The notes under the pieces are model-generated. The model made no database searches, was not told the origin of the DNA, and worked only from the letters and a program-made list of their open reading frames with translations. Both the position numbers and the translations under genes were made by a program. From IMG/VR virus record IMGVR_UViG_3300034284_002621, positions 1-24,899 of that record: a DNA stretch of 24,899 bases. The stretch is one strand, 5' to 3'. Origin of the DNA: a virus. Positions within the stretch are counted from its first letter, which is position 1. Every line of letters begins with the position of its first letter. Below are positions 6,558-14,706 of this stretch, piece by piece.

Positions 6558-7879
6558 GTCATGATGATTCCGTAACCGTGTCCACCGCGCCCGCCAACGC
6601 CGCCTAACCCGGGGTTCATGCCGACGCCACCGCCGCCACCACCACCGCCGCCTTTGCCGCCTGTTCCGCCATTTGCCCCGTTGGTTGAGGCCGCAACTGT
6701 CGAACCGCCGCCGCCGCCGCCATAGCCGCCAGAGATGCCATCCGTGTCCGCGCCGTCCGCGCCTGCCGTGGGGGTTGCGCCGCTCGTTCCCGCTGCACCA
6801 CCGCCGCCAGAAGCCGTGGAGCCAACAGAGTTTCCAGTCTTGCCGCCTGCCGATGCATCCACGACAGCAGGCGTGGCATTGTGATGCCCGCCAGAGCCAC
6901 CGCCTGCACCACCCCAACGCGATGTTCCTCCTGCAAACGATGCAGGAGCAGTGTTACTGCCGCCACCTGCGCCGCCGCCTTCCCATGCAGGTCCGTTGGT
7001 CGCGGTGCTGCTAGCCGTTATGCCCGACATTGACGCTGCTGCGCCTGAGGTCGTTCCTTCGCGGGTGAAATGCCCAGAAGCGCCCGCCCCACCAGAGGTA
7101 GAAGCGGCCGAGATTGCGCCACCGCTTCCTGCAAGCCCACCTGCGGCAACAAGAAACACAACTCTTGAATCACCGGGAATGCTACCCGGGGTAGAAAGGG
7201 TTGAAACAGATATTCGAGACACACTGCCGGCATTTCCTGTACCGCCCGCAGCACCTGCCGCGCCCGGATTGCCGGGACTGCCGCCTAGCCCAATGGTTAC
7301 TGCAAGACTGTCTGGCACAAGTGCCGCGGGATATATGGCTTGCACCATAGACCCGCCACCGCCGCCAGAGCCGCCTTTTGCTACAACCGCCGTCGCAAGA
7401 CTTGCGCCTGCGCCGCCGCCGCCGCCTGCGCCCCACAGTTTCATCAACACAAACGACGGCGTGAATGTTGTTGGTTTTACCCAAGTTCCGCCGGGGGCAT
7501 CAAAGGTTTGAATGTCTGCCGAAACAGTCGGAGCCGAAACGCGCCATCCACAGTCCTCGTCAAAAATTACGCCAGATTGCGCGGGAACGCTACCAGACCA
7601 CAGATTGACCGTGGTCGTACCATCGGTGTGAAGCACGGTGATGGTCTGCGCTGTCGAAGCATCGTCGTTCCAAACCGAGAGAAACTTGACTGCCCGCTGC
7701 GTCGATGCGGCAGGAGACGCCACCACCGTGGTAGTAGTTGCGCTGCTGATGCTCGTGTTAGCGCGACTCGGTGTAACGGTTGTGCCAGAGAGGTCAACCC
7801 ACGAGGCATGAACGCCAACGGCGCCTGAGCCACTTGTAATGACGCGGATAAGGTCAGATGTTGAGGTAAGAAGAATCAT
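6551..7879 (-). CDS. Glycine-rich tail protein, paralogue 3 of 3, 442 aa
   Basis: ATG 7879 is three bases after the TGA of paralogue 2. Residues 1-115 are a domain shared by all three paralogues (MILLTST, VDLSGTTVTP, ASPAASTQR, TVLHTDGTT). Residues 116-150 form a beta linker (IQTFDAPGGTWVKPTTFTPS) leading into WGAGGGGG. From about 149 to the end the protein is a glycine-rich domain with runs such as GGSGGGGGS and repeated G-G-x-G, closing with GYGIIMTW. Phage glycine-rich domains of this kind form polyglycine-type sandwiches at fibre tips or tail adhesins. Receptor binding is therefore the likely role, though not proven. The N-terminal domain probably docks to the virion. Low-complexity DNA here creates long proline-rich antisense frames that are not genes. 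Confidence 0.88.
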   Translation of the reverse strand: MILLTSTSDLIRVITSGSGAVGVHASWVDLSGTTVTPSRANTSISSATTTTVVASPAASTQRAVKFLSVWNDDASTAQTITVLHTDGTTTVNLWSGSVPAQSGVIFDEDCGWRVSAPTVSADIQTFDAPGGTWVKPTTFTPSFVLMKLWGAGGGGGAGASLATAVVAKGGSGGGGGSMVQAIYPAALVPDSLAVTIGLGGSPGNPGAAGAAGGTGNAGSVSRISVSTLSTPGSIPGDSRVVFLVAAGGLAGSGGAISAASTSGGAGASGHFTREGTTSGAAASMSGITASSTATNGPAWEGGGAGGGSNTAPASFAGGTSRWGGAGGGSGGHHNATPAVVDASAGGKTGNSVGSTASGGGGAAGTSGATPTAGADGADTDGISGGYGGGGGGSTVAASTNGANGGTGGKGGGGGGGGGVGMNPGLGGVGGRGGHGYGIIMTW

Positions 7880-7882
7880 TGG

Positions 7883-9172
7883 TCACCACGCATACACGAC
7901 ACAGTAGCCATCACCACCAACACCACCCGCGCCACCGACGCCCGGGTTGCTTCCTGCGCCGCCGCCGCCACCACCGCCACCGCCGAGCCCGCCCGCTGCG
8001 CCCTCTGCGCCCGAGGCTTGAGACGCCGCAAATCCGCCGCCGGCGCCACCGGCTCCGCCGCCCTGACCGCCGCTGATTCCGTTGGAGGCTGCGCCTGTGC
8101 CGCCCCGAGTAGGAATCTCCCCGCCTGAGCCACCAAGACCGCCGCCGTTAGCAAATGACCCGGTGCCGCCGCCTGCACTTCCTGAAACGGCGCTTGTTGC
8201 GCTTATTCGAGTTCCGCCGCATCCGCCGCCGCCGCCGCCCCACACGGAACCACCGCCGGCTATTGATGCTCCGCTAATGTTGCTTCCTGCCCCGCCTCCA
8301 CCGCCTGCCCATCCGTAAAGAATGGTTCCGGTCGTGTTTCCTGAAATTCCTTGAATATCAAAACCCGTCGCGGTTGAGACAGGCGCCCCGCCGCTGCTGC
8401 TAGTGCCCGCTCCAAGACCGCCGCCTCCGCCGCCGCTGCTTGTGGAAGTTGAGCCCGTTGCCCCTCCGCTGCCCGGACCGCCGCCATATGCGGTGACAAA
8501 TGCTCCAAAAGTTGTGTTTCCACCAACTCCACCATTGCTTCCGGAACCGGCCACAGTCGCGCCGCTGCCGCTTGCGCCGCCTGCGCCAATAGTCACCGTG
8601 ACATCCGCCGTCAACACGCTCGTCGGGAACAACTGCTCAACGCGACAGCCGCCCCCACCGCCTCCGCCACCCTTTCCTTGGGTCGCACCGCTTGTTGACG
8701 CTCCGCCGCCGCCACCGCCTCCTGCGCCCCAACAGCGCACCAGAGCCACGCTTGCCGTAAAGGTCTGCGGCTTGCGCCAAGTGCTAGAGGCAGGGAAGGT
8801 CTGGATGTTCAGCGCAGACATCGCGCCGTAGGTTGTCCATCCATCACCATCCGTGTACTGCACCCCGGCTTGTGGGGAAAGGTTCAGCGTGACCACATTC
8901 ACCGCAGTCGTGCCATCGGTGTGGATGACCGTAACCGTGTTCGATGCCGTCGCGCTGTTGTTGAAGATGCTGACAAGTTTCGCGTTGCGCTGCGTCGATG
9001 CAGCAGGTGACCCAATGATGTCGGTCGTGGTCGCCGTCGTAATGTTGCTGTTTGTGCGTCCCGGCGTCACCGTAGACCCAGACAAGTCCACATAGGACGC
9101 CTGCACCTCAACATCACCCGCCGCGCTAGTGACGAGTTGAAGTTTGTCATTGGTCGAGGTAAGAAGAATCAT
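7883..9172 (-). CDS. Glycine-rich tail protein, paralogue 2 of 3, 429 aa
   Basis: The start is ATG 9172, four bases after the TGA of the preceding copy. An earlier in-frame start at 9220 would overlap that gene and lacks the conserved beginning. The N-terminus (MILLTSTNDKLQLVTS, DLSGSTVTPGR, SPAASTQR, VIHTDGTT) aligns along its length with the other two copies. A short beta linker (IQTFPASSTWRKPQTFTAS) leads to WGAGGGGGGG, and the rest is glycine-rich with several TVTIGAGG-type strands, ending DGYCVVYAW. The divergence between copies is concentrated in the glycine-rich part, while the first 110 residues are well conserved. Likely a fibre or tail-tip adhesin whose N-terminal domain attaches to a common site. 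The Shine-Dalgarno is weak (GGTGA), so translation may be coupled to the gene before it. Confidence 0.88.
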   Translation of the reverse strand: MILLTSTNDKLQLVTSAAGDVEVQASYVDLSGSTVTPGRTNSNITTATTTDIIGSPAASTQRNAKLVSIFNNSATASNTVTVIHTDGTTAVNVVTLNLSPQAGVQYTDGDGWTTYGAMSALNIQTFPASSTWRKPQTFTASVALVRCWGAGGGGGGGASTSGATQGKGGGGGGGGCRVEQLFPTSVLTADVTVTIGAGGASGSGATVAGSGSNGGVGGNTTFGAFVTAYGGGPGSGGATGSTSTSSGGGGGGLGAGTSSSGGAPVSTATGFDIQGISGNTTGTILYGWAGGGGGAGSNISGASIAGGGSVWGGGGGGCGGTRISATSAVSGSAGGGTGSFANGGGLGGSGGEIPTRGGTGAASNGISGGQGGGAGGAGGGFAASQASGAEGAAGGLGGGGGGGGGAGSNPGVGGAGGVGGDGYCVVYAW

Positions 9173-9176
9173 GGAG

Positions 9177-10479
9177 TCACCAACTGAACACAATGCAATA
9201 ACCAACACCGCCCGCTGCACCTGCCGCGCCTATGCCGGGATTGGTGCCGGCTCCACCACCGCCCCCGCCGCCGCCACCTGAGCCACCTGCGCCACCCGTT
9301 GCGCCGTTTGTTGACGCTGTAATGGTTGAACCACCACCACCGCCACCCGTACCACCACGCACACCGTCAGTCGCCGTGCCTGCCGAGCCTGCGGTTGGAG
9401 CCGCACCAGAGGTACCCGCAGCACCACCGCCGCCAACTGCTGCGCTTCGACCGCCGCCGGCGCTACCCGCCGTCGCTGCTGTCGTGCCGTTGCGGTGACC
9501 GCCGGAACCACCACCGCCACCGCCCCAAATCGACGCACCACCCGCCCCGGTCAAAGGAGGAGCCGCAGCAGACGAGCCACCGCCTGCGCCACCGCCAAAC
9601 CACGATATCTGCGTCGTGGAGTTCGTGATAACACCTGTGATGCCCTGACAGTCATATGCAGGCCCGGTCGCAATCGTCGGCACACCACCCGTACCGCCAA
9701 CCGCCGCAGAGGCCGTACCACCTGCACCGTGCCCCCCACCACCACCACCGCCGCCAGTGGCAAGCGCAGAGTTCTGTCCACCGCGGCCACCGCCGCCGCC
9801 AAACCCAGTCAGATATGAACCGAAAGTAGTGTTGCCACCCGCGCCGCCGTCTCCTCCAGAGCCGCCGGCAGTCGATGCGGCGCCCGCCGTTCCGCCCGCG
9901 CCAATGGTGACCGACACCGTATTCGTAAGGTCTGTCGCGCGGAAATACTGTTCTGTGCGACACGCGCCGCCACCGCCACCGCCGCCCTTTGTGACAGTTG
10001 TCGTGTTGAGAGAAGCGCCACCGCCGCCGCCACCGCCGCCGCCCCAAACTCGAACAAGAACAACCCCCGCAGTGAACGATGACGGCTTCGACCAAGTGCC
10101 ATCCGCGCTGAATGTTTGAATGTTGACCGGGTGAGTCGCGCCGAAGGTCGTCCAACCAGACCCATCGGTGTAAATCAAGCCTGCTTGAGCCGGAAGCGAA
10201 AGAGCAAGAATGTCTACAGTCGTGCTGCCATCCGTATGCTGAACGGTAACCGTATTTGCATCGGTGGTTGAAGATTGAGACAGTCTTTATGTTTCTCTGA
10301 GTAGATGCGGCCGGAGACGCGACGATGTTTGTGGTTGCTGCGGTAGTGATGAGCGTATTGAGGCGCCCGGGCGTGACTGTCGTGCCAGACAAGTCAACAT
10401 ACGACGACTGCACTTGCACATTGCCCGCGGTGCTAGTGACGACGCGAAGAAGGTCAGATGTGGAGGTGAGAAGAATCAT
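9177..10479 (-). pseudogene. Glycine-rich tail protein, paralogue 1 of 3, frameshifted
   Basis: ATG 10479 opens the same conserved N-terminus (MILLTSTSDLLRVVTS, DLSGTTVTPGR, SPAASTQR) as the other two copies. After SIFN (AAC at 10267-10269) the frame is lost. The homologous sequence resumes one frame over, at TDANTVTVQHTDGSTT, and continues to TGA 9177, ending VGYCIVFSW. Compared with paralogue 2, about eight bases are missing at the junction. With them restored the protein would be about 436 residues, like its siblings. As given, translation from 10479 runs out of frame to a stop at 9652. The downstream part is open only from an internal TTG at 10178. It may be a true inactivation, a switchable state or an assembly error in repetitive DNA. 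Confidence 0.85.
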
Positions 10480-10486
10480 AGGTGCA

Positions 10487-12298
10487 TCAAGTGTACTGCA
10501 GGTAAATGTCGCCGCTCACACCGCCTGTCGGAGTGGCAGTGCCAGAGGTGATGGTCTTCTGCGCCGTCAAGTTCGACCGCGCCGTCGCGGCGTCCGTCGC
10601 GCCAGTGCCGCCGTTCGCCACGGCCAAAGTGCCGCCCAAAGTGATGGTGCCCGAGCCGGTTACCGGACCGCCAGAAGTGGTCAGGCCGGTTGTGCCGCCT
10701 GACACATTGACTGAAGTGACGGTGCCGTTTCCGGTTCCTGCCCCGATGGCGGTGCGGAAGGTTGACGCATCAAGCGTTGAAACAGTGTTGTCCGCGTTGA
10801 AGCGCGGGAAAGTGACGGCAGACGGGTTCGCCAGTGTGAAGAGATTGCTGCCAACTGTGGTCGCGCCAAGATTGGTTCGCGCGGCCGGTGCGGCAGTGGC
10901 GCCAGTGCCGCCGTTGGCCACAGCAAGGGTGCCGGCAAGGGTGATGGTACCCGAGCCGGTGATTGGACCGCCCGAAGTTGTGAGGCCTGTGGTGCCCCCA
11001 GAAACCGCAACGCTTGTGACCGAACCAGAACCGGTGCCTGCGCCAATCGCGGTGCGGAAGGTTGCAGCGTCCAAAGCCGACACTGTGTTGTCGGCGTTGA
11101 AGCGAGGGAAGGTGACAGCGGACGGGTTCGTCAGCGTGAAGAGGTTGGCGCCGACCGTGGTCGCGCCGAGGTTGGTGCGCGCAGCAGGCGCCGCGGTGGC
11201 GCCGGTGCCGCCGTTGGCAACGGCAAGGGTGCCGGCAAGGGTGATGGTGCCAGAGGTCGTAACCGGGCCGCCCGAGGTGGTAAGCCCCGTCGTGCCGCCG
11301 GAGACATCGATAGAGGTCACGGTGCCGGACCCGCCACCACCGCCGCCGGTAGCGTTCAAGACGCCCCCAGAGAGCGTCAGATTGGTCCCTATGGTGATTT
11401 CCTCGATGGCCCCCGTGCCTGCCGTAGAGCGGCCCAGAAGCCGCGCCGTGGCCATCGTGATGCCGGAACTGCCCACCGCCCCCGAGGCCGCTGCGCCAAG
11501 GTTCGAGCGCGCGCCGGGCGCCGTGGTAGCGCCAGTGCCGCCATAGGCAACGCCGACAGCCGTGCCGAGCCATGTTCCGGCCAGAATGTTCGTGAACGAG
11601 GCCGCCGCCGGGGCTCCGCCGCCGATGACCACGCCGTTCATCGTGCCGCCCGTGATGGCGACCGCAGTCGCGTTCTGGGTGGCCATGGTGCCGAGGCCGG
11701 TCACCTGCGAGGTCGAAATCTGAATCGAGACATTCCCGGCCGCCGACAACTGGCCGCTTGCCAGAACCGTGAACTGAGGGATGCTGCTTGCCGAGCCGTA
11801 AGTGCCGGCGGAAACGCCCGTCGGAGTCAGGTCGCTCGGCCCGACGGACAGGGTGCCCCACTGCGGAACTGCGCCGGAAGTGCTGAGGTACTGACCGGAG
11901 GTCCCGGGCGGGACAAGTGCCCACGCGCCGGCGCCGCGGTAAAGCATCGAGCCCGGAGTCGCCCCGATGGAGTCGAGGACGGCGTTGACTGTCACATCCT
12001 GCGGGTCCGCGGCCGAGCCCGTAAGGTTGCCCTTCAGCGTCCCCGGGCCCATCGGCGCGAGGTAGGTGTTCGTGATGGCGTTGGCAGGCAGCGAGATGGT
12101 GCCGCTGCCCGTAATAGGACCGCCGGTCAGGGCGCCGGCAGTGTTGATGAGCGTGACCGTGCCCGAACCTGTAGACGCGAGATTGACGAGTTGCTGCGTC
12201 GTCGCGCGACGCGATACGCCGTTCTGCACCAACTCCCACAACTCGGTGCCATCAAGCGAGATGGCCGGCGGCAGGTTCGGAATCGTGGTGTTCGCCAT
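10487..12298 (-). CDS. Repeat-rich tail fibre protein, 603 aa
   Basis: ATG 12298 lies three bases after the TAA of the zinc-cluster gene, with AGGGA upstream. The N-terminus (MANTTIPNLPPAISLDGTEL, then WELVQNGVSRRATTQQL) is a typical phage fibre attachment segment. The rest is Thr/Gly/Ala-rich. Motifs such as GTVTLxxxxGLTGGPITGSGTISL and NGGTGATxAxxARxNLGA recur and are hallmarks of trimeric tail fibre shafts. Residues 325-424, 425-524 and 525-579 are three near-identical repeats of 100 residues, the last shortened. The protein ends SGDIYLQYT. No enzymatic domain or intramolecular chaperone is evident. It is probably an elongated trimeric fibre, with tip functions supplied by the glycine-rich proteins encoded next. 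Confidence 0.88.
   Translation of the reverse strand: MANTTIPNLPPAISLDGTELWELVQNGVSRRATTQQLVNLASTGSGTVTLINTAGALTGGPITGSGTISLPANAITNTYLAPMGPGTLKGNLTGSAADPQDVTVNAVLDSIGATPGSMLYRGAGAWALVPPGTSGQYLSTSGAVPQWGTLSVGPSDLTPTGVSAGTYGSASSIPQFTVLASGQLSAAGNVSIQISTSQVTGLGTMATQNATAVAITGGTMNGVVIGGGAPAAASFTNILAGTWLGTAVGVAYGGTGATTAPGARSNLGAAASGAVGSSGITMATARLLGRSTAGTGAIEEITIGTNLTLSGGVLNATGGGGGGSGTVTSIDVSGGTTGLTTSGGPVTTSGTITLAGTLAVANGGTGATAAPAARTNLGATTVGANLFTLTNPSAVTFPRFNADNTVSALDAATFRTAIGAGTGSGSVTSVAVSGGTTGLTTSGGPITGSGTITLAGTLAVANGGTGATAAPAARTNLGATTVGSNLFTLANPSAVTFPRFNADNTVSTLDASTFRTAIGAGTGNGTVTSVNVSGGTTGLTTSGGPVTGSGTITLGGTLAVANGGTGATDAATARSNLTAQKTITSGTATPTGGVSGDIYLQYT
10562..11326 (-). repeat. 300-bp tandem repeats within the tail fibre gene (two full copies plus a partial third)
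   Basis: The repeat period is exactly 300 bp (100 codons). Copies lie at about 11326-11027, 11026-10727 and 10726-10562 in the gene's direction. Landmark strings such as aagggtgccggcaagggtga recur 300 bp apart. Coding units begin GTVTSxxVSGGTTGLTTSGG and end FRTAIGAGTG. The first two copies are very similar at protein level, which implies recent duplication or ongoing homogenisation. Such repeats can change fibre length by recombination and can also collapse in short-read assemblies. Confidence 0.88.
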
Positions 12299-12301
12299 GT
12301 C

Positions 12302-13036
12302 TTAAATCCCTGTCTGCGGTATCTGCGTGTAGCCGTATGGCAGTCCGACGGATGCCGTAATGATGCGCGATGTCGAATCCAGAAGCGACCCGGCGGCGAT
12401 GGGTTTTGCAACCGTGTACGAGAAGGCCGTAGCCGATGTGACAACGACGCTGTAAAACCCGCAGGCGCCCTTGTTGGAAAGCCCCTCGGCTGAAATCTGA
12501 CTGTCTGTCTGCAGGCCATGCGCGCTCGAGCAGGTCACCGCAATGTCGCAGGTGCCGTTTGCCGTAACCGACAAAAGCGGCAGTTTCACCGCATATTGAG
12601 TCGTCCCCTTCAGTGGCATGACCGCCGCCTGCGTGAGCCCCACGGGCGGCCCGATAGGTTGCGTCGTCAACTGCTGTCCGTCCTCGGTGTCCAAGGTCGT
12701 CGTCCCGGGGATGGGGATGCCTGTCGTCGGGTCTATCGTCGGAGGCTGCGTGATGGTTTGGTAGTCGGTCGAGGCCGCCACGAAGTCTTGCGTGCGGGCG
12801 TTCATGATAGGCGTCGGGTCTGCCGGAACCACGATTGACCGCTGCTGCTGTTGAGGATTGTCCGTGCAGGACTTGCACACGAGGATGCGCAAGTTCTGCA
12901 GCATCGCACCGCGCCAGTCGTACTGCCAACGCAGGTCAACATGGTTGTAGCGGAACCCGCACCGGTCGCAGATGGCATGCGCCTGCGGATTCGATGAACT
13001 GGTTCGCGCTCGACCGACTCGCGATGCGTAGCCCAT
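12302..13036 (-). CDS. Phage structural protein with four-cysteine zinc-type cluster, 244 aa
   Basis: ATG 13036 is two bases after the TGA of the adaptor-like gene. The Shine-Dalgarno is poor, so translational coupling is likely. The N-terminus is basic and carries CDRC (Cys23, Cys26) and CKSC (Cys54, Cys57) separated by an aromatic stretch (FRYNHVDLRWQYDWRG), a clear treble-clef or ribbon-like metal site. Residues 60-130 are Pro/Gln/Thr-rich and probably flexible. Residues 135-244 form a beta-rich domain (LLSVTANGTCDIAVTC). This family is familiar to me from many short-tailed environmental phages next to the head-tail adaptor, so a neck or tail role is likely. Metal binding is inferred from the motif. 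DNA contact during packaging or ejection is possible but unproven. Confidence 0.85.
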   Translation of the reverse strand: MGYASRVGRARTSSSNPQAHAICDRCGFRYNHVDLRWQYDWRGAMLQNLRILVCKSCTDNPQQQQRSIVVPADPTPIMNARTQDFVAASTDYQTITQPPTIDPTTGIPIPGTTTLDTEDGQQLTTQPIGPPVGLTQAAVMPLKGTTQYAVKLPLLSVTANGTCDIAVTCSSAHGLQTDSQISAEGLSNKGACGFYSVVVTSATAFSYTVAKPIAAGSLLDSTSRIITASVGLPYGYTQIPQTGI

Positions 13037-13038
13037 GG

Positions 13039-13728
13039 TCAGGGACTGAAGTAGCCGGAGATGAGCGGAGAGATGTACTGCGAGGCAGTCTCGATGTTCT
13101 GCGCCGCGGCGATGTCGTAAGCCTCATCGGCCAACGGCTTGAGGATTTGGATTTTCTCCGGCGCCCATATCATCGCCAGACGCTGCGCGAGGCCGTATGC
13201 GAATGCCTCCATGAAGTAGTAGGGCACCTCAACATTCTTTCCGTTCGACAGGTCCGCATCTTGAATCTGGCGCACCCGGTAATAGTCGAACGAGGCCTGC
13301 GTTCCATCAGGGACCGGCCAGAGCGTCACCTGCGGCGAGAGAAGGCGGTCGAACCAATAGGTCGTCGGGAACCCGCGCTGTTGCGGATTCGGATACGAGG
13401 CGTACTCCGAACGCGAGATGGGCAGGATGAGACGGTTGATGGAGGTGCCGCCAGAGGTCTGCACGACATACGCGTCGAGCATGACGATGGTATTCGAGGG
13501 CACCGAATAGGTTGCCTGCCCCGCGATGAGCGGGACAGACTGCAGGTCAACGCACCAAAGATTTACGCCTTGACTGCTCCAACGCCCAAGAAGCAGGTTC
13601 GACGCCATGCGCGCCGACTCCATGTGCTCTTGAAGGAGTGCAGTGTTCCTGATGCCGCAGAGGTTGAATGCGTATAGCGTCAACTCTCCTAGCGACGGAT
13701 TGTAGGCATAGGTGCCACTTGTGGCCAT
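13039..13728 (-). CDS. Head-tail adaptor (connector)-like protein, 229 aa
   Basis: ATG 13728 has a strong Shine-Dalgarno (GGAGG, spacing five). The N-terminus (YNPSLGELTLYAFNLCGIRN, then LLQEHMESARMASNLLLGRW) is helical. The middle is a beta domain with QSVPLIAGQATYSVPSNTI and VTLWPVPDG. The C-terminus is helical (VPYYFMEAFAYGLAQRLAMI, then LADEAYDIAAAQN). This alternation is typical of P22 gp4/SU10-type adaptors that bind below the portal. From memory the family is found in many environmental phages beside the zinc-cluster protein encoded next. A second adaptor-like protein is encoded at 4045-4815, so the division of labour between them is unclear; one may be an outer neck or fibre-docking ring. 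Confidence 0.85.
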   Translation of the reverse strand: MATSGTYAYNPSLGELTLYAFNLCGIRNTALLQEHMESARMASNLLLGRWSSQGVNLWCVDLQSVPLIAGQATYSVPSNTIVMLDAYVVQTSGGTSINRLILPISRSEYASYPNPQQRGFPTTYWFDRLLSPQVTLWPVPDGTQASFDYYRVRQIQDADLSNGKNVEVPYYFMEAFAYGLAQRLAMIWAPEKIQILKPLADEAYDIAAAQNIETASQYISPLISGYFSP

Positions 13729-13746
13729 GAAGCCTCCAGACCGTCG

Positions 13747-14397
13747 TTAGAGGGGCACATTGCTCGACTGCAGGAAGACAGAACGCACCGAGCCGGTGCC
13801 GCTGTTCAGCACCACGCGCGCGTACATCGGCGCGTATTGCAGGCCCTCGTTGCGGCTTACAGTCTGCGCCACAAGGTTTGCGACGCTCGAGTTCTGCCAC
13901 GCCATTGAGCCAACCGCCACCGGAATGGACGGGTCGTTCGGGTCGTCGAGAGTCGTCTGCACGGTGTAGTTGACCGTGCCAGTTGCCACACAGTTGACCG
14001 AGATGTAGTTCGGAGCCCAGTCATCAAAGCGAACCCACGGCGAGTCGGCAACGCCGTTGGTGCCGACCGTGATGGCGCCCGCAGCGTTGCCAGAAATCGT
14101 GATGGAGGTCACCGTCTTGAAACTGGTGTTGGTCGCAACGGTGCTGATATTCGGACCGGTCACCGTCTCGCTGATGGCGTTGCCTTGCCAGTTCGTGCCC
14201 GTGATGGTGAGCGTGCGCGTGGATTCGTTGGCCGCTGTGGTGACCAAAACCCTGCGCTGCACATCGAGAACAGCGACACCATCGACGACCGATGCTCCGT
14301 TCAGAGTCAGAGGGCCGGCTACCGGAGTCTGCGAGAGGCAGATGGCGTTTGCGCTTGCAGCGGCGATGGCACCGACTGTGACTTGGGCTTTCTTCAT
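13747..14397 (-). CDS. Beta-rich virion protein, 216 aa
   Basis: ATG 14397 is preceded by GGAGAGCG. The N-terminus (MKKAQVTVGAIAAASANAIC) superficially resembles a signal peptide, but the same type of start, a strand followed by QTP and LTLNGA, is seen in phage virion proteins I recall, so export is unlikely. The body is Thr/Val/Asn-rich, with alternating strands such as RTLTITGTNWQGNAISETVT and AAGAITVGTNGVADSPW. It ends with VVLNSGTGSVRSVFLQS. Similar proteins are encoded between capsid and adaptor genes in many short-tailed phages. The role could be head decoration or neck completion. No catalytic residues are evident, and the assignment rests on family memory and position. Confidence 0.82.
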   Translation of the reverse strand: MKKAQVTVGAIAAASANAICLSQTPVAGPLTLNGASVVDGVAVLDVQRRVLVTTAANESTRTLTITGTNWQGNAISETVTGPNISTVATNTSFKTVTSITISGNAAGAITVGTNGVADSPWVRFDDWAPNYISVNCVATGTVNYTVQTTLDDPNDPSIPVAVGSMAWQNSSVANLVAQTVSRNEGLQYAPMYARVVLNSGTGSVRSVFLQSSNVPL

Positions 14398-14421
14398 GTG
14401 ACGCTCTCCTTCAGATTCATC

Positions 14422-14691
14422 TTAGCACTTCACATCCCATCGCTTGAGGGCAAGATTGATGCGACTGTTTGGGTCATGCGCGGTCTTGGCAGAGGTCAAC
14501 TTGTCCTTCATGCCGCAGAATCGAGAACGGAAGTTGTCACGCCGTTGCGCGGCTTTCGGGCTGCGCTTCGCCTCTTCTTTCGTCACCGGAGGCTTGATGT
14601 CATGCCCCTGCGCGCGCAGAGATGCTCGACCGCGCTCGTTCAGGCCGCCAGAGGGCGACTTGCCTTCTTTCTTCTGCCACGCTCCGCTCAT
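14422..14691 (-). CDS. DUF6321-like small basic phage protein, 89 aa
   Basis: ATG 14691 follows the upstream terminator by about 15 bases, with GGGGGA as Shine-Dalgarno. The sequence begins MSGAWQKKEGKSPSGGLNER, has SPKAAQRRDNFRSRFCGMK in the middle, and ends SRINLALKRWDVKC. The order W-x-x-KEGK-x-P-x-GGLN, then KxSPKAAxRRxxFxxRxxGMK, then SAKTAxDPxSRINxALxxWxC is the pattern I recall for DUF6321 proteins of marine and freshwater phages. The protein is very basic, with a conserved C-terminal Trp-x-x-x-Cys. Function is unknown; nucleic-acid binding or virion DNA association is plausible. It begins a transcription segment after a terminator, yet no promoter is obvious, so expression may depend on read-through. 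Confidence 0.83.
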   Translation of the reverse strand: MSGAWQKKEGKSPSGGLNERGRASLRAQGHDIKPPVTKEEAKRSPKAAQRRDNFRSRFCGMKDKLTSAKTAHDPNSRINLALKRWDVKC

Positions 14692-14706
14692 GCGTATCCC
14701 CCATGG

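Noticed and set aside
8082-10119. Several Pro-rich plus-strand frames (poly-Pro tracts)
   Set aside because: These are the complement of polyglycine codons in the adhesin genes and not independent genes.
9652-10266. Arg/Trp-rich continuation of the frame that begins at 10479
   Set aside because: It is out-of-frame translation after the deletion near 10267. The homology with the two paralogues lies in the other frame.
10506-11546. Plus-strand frame of 346 residues, rich in Pro and Val
   Set aside because: It is the antisense of the repeat-rich tail fibre gene. GC-rich Gly/Thr repeats leave the opposite strand open; there is no ribosome site and it contradicts the coherent minus-strand layout.
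10770-12239. Second minus-strand frame of 489 residues across the tail fibre gene
   Set aside because: Arg/His-rich shadow frame of the fibre gene; the fibre frame has known motifs and a proper start.
14332-14397. Signal peptide at the start of the 216-residue virion protein
   Set aside because: The N-terminus fits a known pattern of phage virion proteins and has no clear hydrophobic core followed by a convincing cleavage site; export makes little sense for a head/neck gene.
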